A stretch of DNA of 64,000 nt. Source: Pseudomonas frederiksbergensis. GTDB taxonomy: Bacteria; Pseudomonadota; Gammaproteobacteria; Pseudomonadales; Pseudomonadaceae. Made by a program: the position numbers and the translations under genes. The stretch covers positions 49,186 to 113,185 of the forward strand of contig NZ_MOBR01000027.1 in assembly GCF_003732705.1 (NCBI RefSeq). The letters run 5' to 3'. Below the pieces are notes generated by a model. The model saw only the letters and a list, made by a program, of their open reading frames with translations. It made no database searches and was not told where the DNA came from. Numbering within the stretch: position 1 is the stretch's first letter; each line of letters opens with the position of its first letter. Shown in pieces: positions 58,236 through 64,000 of the stretch.

Positions 58236-59060
58236 TTATTCCAGTTTCTTAAACAGCGCGTTGCCACATCGCGAGCAAAACGCTGCGCCATGCTCGTGAC
58301 TGTTTTTCTTGCACACCGGGCAGTCGTGTTGAAGCTGTTCGCCGCGCATGGCGTTGGCCAGTTCGGCGGTGAAAATCCCGGTCGGCACGGCGATGATCGA
58401 GTAACCGGTGATCATCACCAGCGACGAAATCACCTGGCCCAGCGGCGTCTTCGGCACGATATCGCCGAAGCCCACGGTGGTCAGCGTCACGATAGCCCAA
58501 TAGATGCCTTTGGGAATGCTGGTGAAGCCGTGTTCCGGGCCTTCGATCACGTACATCAACGTACCGAACACCGTCACCAGCGTGCAGACGCTGACCAGAA
58601 ACACCACGATCTTCTGCTTGCTGCCGCGCAACGCGGACATCAAATAGTTGGCTTGCTTGAGGTACGGGCTGAGCTTGAGCACGCGGAAAATCCGCAGCAT
58701 CCGAATGATTCGAATGATCAGCAAGTACTGCGCATCGGCGTAATACAGCGCGAGGATGCCGGGCACGATCGCCAGTAAATCCACCAGCCCATAAAAGCTG
58801 AACGCATAGCGCAATGGCTTGGGCGAGCAGTACAGGCGCAGGCCGTACTCGATGGCGAAGATGATGGTGAAGCCCCACTCGATGTACGCCAGCACATCGG
58901 CGTAGTTCTGGTGGATCGCGTCGATGCTGTCGAGCATCACAATCACAATGCTGGCAAGGATGATCAACAGCAGGATGCCGTCGAAACGCCGCCCGGCCTT
59001 GGTGTCGCTCTGGAAAACCATGACGTAAAGGTCTTCACGCCAGTTTTTGCTGCTGTCCAT
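58236..59060 (-). CDS. Voltage-gated-type potassium channel with C-terminal zinc ribbon
   Basis: A 274-residue six-helix channel. The S4-like helix has regularly spaced arginines (IIRIIRMLRIFRVLKL, about 115-130), and the selectivity filter is TVGFGD (195-200). After S6 the C-terminus carries two CxxC pairs (C247/C250 and C262/C265), a probable zinc ribbon. It should pass K+; the ribbon may sense metal or redox or help assembly. Monocistronic by spacing. Confidence 0.87.
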   Translation of the reverse strand: MDSSKNWREDLYVMVFQSDTKAGRRFDGILLLIILASIVIVMLDSIDAIHQNYADVLAYIEWGFTIIFAIEYGLRLYCSPKPLRYAFSFYGLVDLLAIVPGILALYYADAQYLLIIRIIRMLRIFRVLKLSPYLKQANYLMSALRGSKQKIVVFLVSVCTLVTVFGTLMYVIEGPEHGFTSIPKGIYWAIVTLTTVGFGDIVPKTPLGQVISSLVMITGYSIIAVPTGIFTAELANAMRGEQLQHDCPVCKKNSHEHGAAFCSRCGNALFKKLE

Positions 59061-59081
59061 GGATAACGCCTGAACCGAGAA

Positions 59082-59996
59082 TCAGCGAAGCCTAGGTTGA
59101 TTCTCCCCGGTAGCGCAAGGCGCACGGTCTTTGGCGGCTTGGCGCAGTACGCGAATCCCGGCGCGAATCAGCCAGCAGGCGAGGATGAACGGCGCGGTCA
59201 GCGTGCTCAGACCCACTGCGGCGAACCCCGGCGTGAGCAACACCGCCAGCACAATCCCCAGCAGCGGCAGCCAGGGTTGGCGGCGGACCTGGCTGAAGGC
59301 GAGGGCGGCGAGTACCGGGTTGTAGCTGCTCAAACCCAGCAGCGCGCTGGACGTTTCGTGATGCAGCAGGGCGAAGCCGAGGCCGCTCAGCGAACCCAAC
59401 AATGCCCAGCAAAAGGCGCGGCGATCGGCGATCAGCAAACCCACGGCAATCAGCGCACCCGCCAGTGGATGACCGAGAAACATGACCTGGCCCAGGCCTT
59501 TGAATGACGCGGCGATCACGTTCACGGTGTTCATTTCAATCAGCGGCGCCGGGTGCTGGGGCGCGGCGAAGGCGAGCAGCATCCAGCTCAGGCCCACGAA
59601 CGGCGCGGTGTAAGCCGGCAAGCAATGGTGATCCCGGCAGCGCTTGAGCCATTGTTCGGTCAGCATCGCACTCAGGCCACCGCAGGCGATGATCAGGGGC
59701 GGCAACAACGCGGACCAGGGGAAATACAGGCTCAGCAGCAACCCGAGCAAGACACCGTTGTAGCTGAACATCCCGGCCTGACGATCAGCCTTGGCATAGC
59801 CGCGACGTTGCGCGGTGAGCAACCCGGCGACCCCGCCCAGCAGCGCACCGCCGAGCAGCGTCGGTGCGGTAAAAAGAATCGCCAACAGGCACAGCAGACC
59901 GCACAGCGGATGGCGCTGGAGGAAGATCTGACTGAAACCGTTGAGCAGGGCAGTGGCCCAGTCGGGGCAGTGGGTGTTGAAGTGGTTGGCAGGCAT
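59082..59996 (-). CDS. Urea transporter
   Basis: A 304-residue UT-family protein with about ten hydrophobic helices in two similar halves; GFSQIFLQRHPLCGLLCLLA and GLGQVMFLGHPLAGALIAVG are the paired signature segments of bacterial urea channels. The ends YNGVLLGLLLSLY and YNPVLAALAFSQV match in the same way. It allows passive urea entry. No urease gene is in the window. The start is ATG 59996, after a type B repeat. Confidence 0.87.
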   Translation of the reverse strand: MPANHFNTHCPDWATALLNGFSQIFLQRHPLCGLLCLLAILFTAPTLLGGALLGGVAGLLTAQRRGYAKADRQAGMFSYNGVLLGLLLSLYFPWSALLPPLIIACGGLSAMLTEQWLKRCRDHHCLPAYTAPFVGLSWMLLAFAAPQHPAPLIEMNTVNVIAASFKGLGQVMFLGHPLAGALIAVGLLIADRRAFCWALLGSLSGLGFALLHHETSSALLGLSSYNPVLAALAFSQVRRQPWLPLLGIVLAVLLTPGFAAVGLSTLTAPFILACWLIRAGIRVLRQAAKDRAPCATGENQPRLR

Positions 59997-60016
59997 GATA
60001 AGGGTCGTTCAGTACA

Positions 60017-60123
60017 GATCGTTCCCACGCTCTGCGTGGGAATGCCTCAATGGACGCTCTGCGTCTGCTCTTGGGACGCAGAGCGTCCCGGGCTGCATTC
60101 CCACGCGGAGCGTGGGAACGATC
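60017..60123 (-). repeat. Type B palindromic element (copy 7, reverse polarity)
   Basis: Nearly intact: left GATCGTTCCCACGCTCTGCG, right tag CCCGGGCTGCATTCCCACGC. It lies between the pyruvate kinase stop and the urea transporter start, both on the minus strand. Confidence 0.87.
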
Positions 60124-60134
60124 ATCGGGTGGGG

Positions 60135-61550
60135 TTAAATCAACGTTTCGATTCGCAACGAATTAGTCGACCCCGGCTGCCCAAACGGCACACCCGCAGT
60201 AATCAACAACGTGTCCCCGCGCTGCGCCATGCCCTGCGCCTGAGCAATCTCCAGCGCCGTCGAACACACCTCGTCCACCTGGCGCAGCCGATCATTCACC
60301 ACAGAGTGCACGCCCCACGCCACGGTCAAACGCCGCGCGGTTTGCAGGTTCGGCGTCAGGTTCAGAATCGGCACCGTCGGCCGTTCCCGAGCCGCACGCA
60401 GACTCGACGTCCCGGACTCGCTGTAGTTCACCAGCACCGCCACCGGCAGCACATTGCTGATGCGCCGGATTGCACAACTGATCGCGTCGGAAACGGTGGC
60501 TTCAGCCTTTGGCCGGCTCACGTCCAGTTGTGTCTGATAATCCGGACCATTCTCTACCTGACGAATGATCTTGCTCATCATCTGCACGGCTTCCAGCGGG
60601 TATTCGCCGGACGCGGTTTCCGCCGACAGCATCACCGCATCCGCGCCTTCAGCCACGGCGTTGGCAACGTCAGTCACCTCCGCGCGAGTCGGCGCAGGAG
60701 AGAAGCGCATCGACTCGAGCATCTGCGTCGCCACCACCACCGGTTTCCCGAGTTCGCGGCAAACGGTGATGATGTTTTTCTGAATCTGCGGCACGCTTTC
60801 GGCCGGCACTTCCACGCCCAGATCACCGCGAGCGACCATGATCGCGTCGCTCAATTCTGCGATTTCCCGCAGTTGAGTGACCGCCGACGGCTTCTCGATC
60901 TTGGCCATCAAAAACGCTTTGTCGCCGATCAGTGCGCGAGCTTCGCGAATGTCTTCCGGGCGCTGGACAAACGACAGCGCGACCCAGTCCACACCCAGCT
61001 CCAGACCGAAGCTCAAGTCCCGGCGATCCTTGGCCGTGAGCGGGCTCAGGTCGAGCACCGCTTGCGGTACGTTTACGCCTTTGCGGTCCGACAACTCGCC
61101 GCCATTGAGCACGGTGGTGTCGATCGCGTCGGTGTACTTGGTCACCACCCGCAGACGCAACTTGCCGTCGTCCAGCAGCAGGTCCATGCCCGGTTCAAGT
61201 GCGGCGATGATTTCCGGGTGCGGCAGGTTGATCCGGCGTTCATCCCCCGGTGTCGGATCGAGGTCCAGACGCAGGGCCTGGCCGCGATGCAGTTGCACCT
61301 TGCCTTCGGCAAACTTGCCGACCCGCAGTTTCGGGCCTTGCAGGTCCATCAGAATCCCCAGCGGGTAATTCAACTGGCGCTCGACTTCACGAATCCACTG
61401 ATAACGCTGCGCATGGTCAGCGTGATCGCCGTGGCTGAAATTCAACCGGAAGATGTTGACCCCGGCCTCGACCAACTCGCGGATGTCATCGATCCCGTCG
61501 GTAGCCGGGCCGAGGGTGGCGAGGATTTTGACCTTTTTATCAGGCGTCAT
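60135..61550 (-). CDS. pyk: Pyruvate kinase
   Basis: A 471-residue enzyme making pyruvate and ATP from phosphoenolpyruvate and ADP. Conserved: ILATLGPATDG, NIFRLNFSHGDHADH, the active-site block FLMAKIEKPSAV, and MVARGDLGVEVP. Its place after glycerate kinase and tartronate semialdehyde reductase, overlapping the former by 11 bp, suggests it is the isozyme that drains C3 units from glyoxylate/glycerate metabolism. It is not beside central glycolytic genes. Confidence 0.94.
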   Translation of the reverse strand: MTPDKKVKILATLGPATDGIDDIRELVEAGVNIFRLNFSHGDHADHAQRYQWIREVERQLNYPLGILMDLQGPKLRVGKFAEGKVQLHRGQALRLDLDPTPGDERRINLPHPEIIAALEPGMDLLLDDGKLRLRVVTKYTDAIDTTVLNGGELSDRKGVNVPQAVLDLSPLTAKDRRDLSFGLELGVDWVALSFVQRPEDIREARALIGDKAFLMAKIEKPSAVTQLREIAELSDAIMVARGDLGVEVPAESVPQIQKNIITVCRELGKPVVVATQMLESMRFSPAPTRAEVTDVANAVAEGADAVMLSAETASGEYPLEAVQMMSKIIRQVENGPDYQTQLDVSRPKAEATVSDAISCAIRRISNVLPVAVLVNYSESGTSSLRAARERPTVPILNLTPNLQTARRLTVAWGVHSVVNDRLRQVDEVCSTALEIAQAQGMAQRGDTLLITAGVPFGQPGSTNSLRIETLI

Positions 61551-62820
61551 GTTGTGTGCTCTCGAGGATCAGGATGGCGCGGAAGTCGTTGACGTTGGTG
61601 CGGGTCGGCTCGGTGACGATCAGGGCGTCCAGCGCCTCGAAATAGCCGTAGCCATTGTTGTTGTCCAACTCGTCGCTGGCGCTCAAGCCGAGGGCAGCGG
61701 CGCGGGCGTAGCTGTCCGGGGTCATGATCGCGCCGGCGTTGTCTTCGGAACCGTCGATGCCATCGGTGTCGCCGGCCAGGGCGTAGACGCCGGGCAGGCC
61801 TTTGAGGCTGTCGGTCAGGCTCAGCAGGAACTCGGCGTTACGCCCGCCGCGACCATTGCCGCGTACGGTGACCGTGGTTTCGCCGCCGGACAGAATCACG
61901 CACGGCGCCGCCAATGGCTGGCCATGCAAAACGATCTGCCGGGCGATGCCGGCGTGGACCTTCGCCACCTCCCGGGATTCGCCTTCCAGGTCACCGAGGA
62001 TCAGCGGACTGAAACCGGCCTGACGGCATTTCACCGCTGCCGCTTCGAGGGATTGCTGCGGGCGGGCGATCAATTGGAAATGACTGCGGGCCAGGCTCGG
62101 GTCGCCGGGTTTGACGGTTTCCGACTCGGGGCTTTGCAGCCAGGTGCGCACCGAGGCCGGGACTTCGATGCTGTAGCGCTTGAGGATCGCCAGGGCTTCG
62201 GCGCAGGTGCTCGGGTCGGCCACGGTTGGGCCGGAAGCGATCACCGTGGCCAGGTCGCCCGGCACATCGGAAATCGCGTAGGTATAAACAGTAGCGGGCC
62301 AGCAGGCCTTGCCCAGGCGTCCGCCCTTGATCGCCGAGAGGTGCTTGCGCACACAGTTCATCTCGCCGATGGTCGCGCCGGATTTGAGCAGGGCTTTGTT
62401 GATCGATTGTTTGTCGGCGAGGGTGATGCCTTGTGCTGGCAGGGCGAGCAGCGCCGAGCCACCGCCGGAGAGCAGGAAGATCACGCGGTCGTCTTCGGTC
62501 AGGTTGCTGACCAGTTCGAGCACGCGTTTGGCCACGGCCAATCCAGCCGCATCTGGAACAGGGTGCGCGGCTTCGACCACTTCGATTTTTTCGCACGGGG
62601 CGCCGTGGCCGTAGCGGGTCACGACGAGGCCCGATACTTCGCCCTGCCAGCAGCGTTCGACCACTTGGGCCATGGCCGCCGCGGCTTTGCCGGCGCCGAT
62701 CACGATCACGCGACCGCTGCGATCTTTGGGTAAATGGGCTTCAAGGACTTGCTGCGGATGGGCCGCGTCGATGGCTGTGGCAAACAGCTCGCGCAGCAGA
62801 TGTTGCGGATCGACCGACAT
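61540..62820 (-). CDS. ttuD: Glycerate 2-kinase (TtuD/GckA, MOFRL family)
   Basis: A 426-residue protein of the DUF4147-MOFRL type, often called hydroxypyruvate reductase TtuD, now known as glycerate 2-kinase in many species. Blocks: VIVIGAGKAAAAMAQVVE, FLLSGGGSALLALPA, LSGGETTVTVRGNGRGGRNA and LAGDTDGIDGSEDNAGA. It phosphorylates the glycerate made by the reductase upstream. It overlaps pyk. Confidence 0.9.
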   Translation of the reverse strand: MSVDPQHLLRELFATAIDAAHPQQVLEAHLPKDRSGRVIVIGAGKAAAAMAQVVERCWQGEVSGLVVTRYGHGAPCEKIEVVEAAHPVPDAAGLAVAKRVLELVSNLTEDDRVIFLLSGGGSALLALPAQGITLADKQSINKALLKSGATIGEMNCVRKHLSAIKGGRLGKACWPATVYTYAISDVPGDLATVIASGPTVADPSTCAEALAILKRYSIEVPASVRTWLQSPESETVKPGDPSLARSHFQLIARPQQSLEAAAVKCRQAGFSPLILGDLEGESREVAKVHAGIARQIVLHGQPLAAPCVILSGGETTVTVRGNGRGGRNAEFLLSLTDSLKGLPGVYALAGDTDGIDGSEDNAGAIMTPDSYARAAALGLSASDELDNNNGYGYFEALDALIVTEPTRTNVNDFRAILILESTQHDA

Positions 62821-62860
62821 GGCGGGCTCCCAATCTTATTGTTCTTGGTATGGTGCTAAT

Positions 62861-62970
62861 GATCGTTCCCACGCTCCGCGTGGGAATGCAGCCCGGGACG
62901 CTCCGCGTCCCTTCCGAAGCGGACGCGGAGCGTCCATTGAGGCATTCCCACGCGGAGCGTGGGAACGATC
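62861..62970 (+). repeat. Type B palindromic element (copy 8, forward polarity)
   Basis: The best-preserved copy: both terminal palindromes read CCCACGCTCCGCGTGGG or its complement, and the inner GGGACGC/GCGTCCC pairs are intact. It lies between the reductase stop and the glycerate kinase start, inside the operon. Confidence 0.88.
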
Positions 62971-62985
62971 AGTGCCGCAAAGGGC

Positions 62986-63879
62986 TTATTTTTTATCGCG
63001 AATCGAGAAATTGGCCATGTGTTCCAGGCCCTTGATCAGCGCCGAGTGGTCCCAGTTGCTGCCGCCGATGGCCGCGCAGGTGCTGAACACTTGCTGGGCA
63101 TTGGCGGTGTTCGGCAAGTTGATGTTCAGTTCGCGGGCGCCTTGCAGGGCCAGGTTCAGGTCCTTCTGGTGCAGGCTGATGCGGAAGCCTGGGTCGAAGG
63201 TGCCTTTGATCATGCGCTCGCCGTGTACTTCGAGGATCTTCGACGAAGCGAAACCGCCCATCAGCGCTTCACGGACCTTGGCTGGGTCAGCACCGTTTTT
63301 CGAAGCGAACAGCAGCGCTTCGGCAACAGCCTGGATGTTCAGCGCGACGATGATCTGGTTCGCCACTTTCGCGGTTTGACCGTCGCCGTTGCCGCCCACC
63401 AGGGTGATGTTCTTGCCCATGGCCTGGAACAGCGGCAAGGCGCGTTCGAAGGCGTCGGCATCACCGCCGATCATGATGCTCAGGCTCGCGGCTTTGGCGC
63501 CGACTTCACCGCCGGACACCGGCGCGTCGAGGTATTGGGCGCCTTTTTCGTTGATCTTGGCGGCGAACGCTTTGGTGGCGGTCGGCGAGATCGAGCTCAT
63601 GTCGATCACCACTTTGCCTTTGCCGACACCGGCGGCGATCCCGTCGGCGCGGAACAGCACGTCATCGACCTGCGGGGTATCCGGCACCATGATGATGATG
63701 AATTCAGCTTCTTGCGCGACTTCTTTCGGGTTCGCCAGGGCGACGGCGCCGCCGGCAATCAGATCAGCCGGGGCGGCGTCGTGGTGTGCCGACAGGAACA
63801 GGCTGTGACCGGCTTTCTGCAGGTTCAACGCCATTGGGTGGCCCATGATGCCGGTGCCGATAAATCCGATTTTAGCCAT
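62986..63879 (-). CDS. glxR: Tartronate semialdehyde reductase (2-hydroxy-3-oxopropionate reductase)
   Basis: A 297-residue beta-hydroxyacid dehydrogenase. N-terminal NAD(P) fold GFIGTGIMGHPMALNL; substrate motif YLDAPVSGGEVGAKAASL; catalytic Lys block GDGQTAKVANQIIVALN. It reduces tartronate semialdehyde to glycerate. In Pseudomonas it usually follows gcl and hyi, expected just beyond the right edge of this window. With glycerate kinase and pyruvate kinase it completes glyoxylate to pyruvate conversion. Confidence 0.93.
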   Translation of the reverse strand: MAKIGFIGTGIMGHPMALNLQKAGHSLFLSAHHDAAPADLIAGGAVALANPKEVAQEAEFIIIMVPDTPQVDDVLFRADGIAAGVGKGKVVIDMSSISPTATKAFAAKINEKGAQYLDAPVSGGEVGAKAASLSIMIGGDADAFERALPLFQAMGKNITLVGGNGDGQTAKVANQIIVALNIQAVAEALLFASKNGADPAKVREALMGGFASSKILEVHGERMIKGTFDPGFRISLHQKDLNLALQGARELNINLPNTANAQQVFSTCAAIGGSNWDHSALIKGLEHMANFSIRDKK

Positions 63880-63933
63880 GAGAAAATCCTCTTGTTTTTA
63901 TGCTGCTTCAAGCAAATAGGGGAGTGCTTCTAT

Positions 63934-64000
63934 GTGGGAGCGAGCCTGCTCGCGAATGCGGTGGAACATTCAATATCCGTGTTGACGGAACCACCGCATT
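63934..64000. repeat. Type A REPIN, cut by the window edge
   Basis: Left unit GTGGGAGCGAGCCTGCTCGC followed by GAATGCGGTGG; the window ends in CCACCGCATT, the start of the inverted arm. The rest lies outside. Confidence 0.8.

Noticed and set aside
1..64000. tRNA or rRNA genes and prophage or insertion-sequence genes
   Set aside because: I saw no tRNA cloverleaf with CCA-type ends, rRNA-like sequence, transposase, integrase or phage structural frame in reading the window.

Overview
The window is chromosomal DNA of a Pseudomonas of the fluorescens group. The basis is the gene order fleSR-fliEFGHIJ-hsbA/hsbR/hptB-fliKLMNOPQR-flhBAF-fleN-fliA-cheYZAB-motCD-parC/parP-cheW-ccm, the high GC content, the sigma54 (-24/-12) flagellar promoters and the many Pseudomonas-type REP/REPIN palindromes between genes. 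I saw no rRNA, tRNA, CRISPR array, transposase or phage gene.

Region 1 (1-34.4 kb) is the polar-flagellum and chemotaxis locus. The two-component pair FleS (5'-truncated by the window) and FleR precedes basal-body, C-ring and export genes. Three genes for a phosphorelay/anti-sigma switch (HsbA-HsbR-HptB) sit between fliJ and fliK. Then come FliK, FliL, the switch proteins FliM/FliN, the export gate FliOPQR-FlhB-FlhA, the polar-number and placement GTPase/ATPase pair FlhF/FleN, sigma28 (FliA), and the chemotaxis core CheY/Z/A/B with the MotCD stator, ParC/ParP and CheW. Good sigma54 boxes precede fliE, fliK, fliL and flhA, and a FliA-type promoter lies inside the end of cheZ, upstream of cheA. 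On the opposite strand is a pair encoding a second FliK-like protein and a stand-alone FlhB C-terminal domain.

Region 2 (34.4-42.0 kb) is a complete cytochrome c maturation operon, ccmABCDEFGHI, followed by a small lipoprotein gene and a terminator.

Region 3 (42.0-52.9 kb) is a phosphonate uptake and C-P lyase operon, phnCDE-F-GHIJKLM-N-P, with a Pho box upstream. PhnCDE import phosphonates, PhnF is the local GntR-type regulator, PhnGHIJKLM attach the phosphonate to ribose and break the C-P bond, and PhnN/PhnP process the ribose cyclic phosphate.

Region 4 (52.9-54.9 kb) is a short accessory patch on mixed strands: a PIN-domain toxin with an HTH antitoxin, a frameshifted and truncated LysR remnant, an orphan HicB-like protein and a perfect 41-bp inverted repeat.

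Region 5 (54.9-64 kb) holds an MFS exporter, a DUF5666-like secreted protein, an orphan sulfate-binding protein, a voltage-gated-type K+ channel with a C-terminal zinc ribbon, a urea transporter, and an operon for glyoxylate-derived C3 metabolism: tartronate semialdehyde reductase, glycerate kinase and pyruvate kinase.

Two families of intergenic palindromic elements recur across the window. Type A has arms like GTGGGAGCGAGCCTGCTCGCG. Type B is about 110 bp, has GATCGTTCCCACGC ends and is present in eight copies, four in each orientation. One flhB-flhA gap contains two type B elements flanking the tail of a lost DUF6124-like gene.
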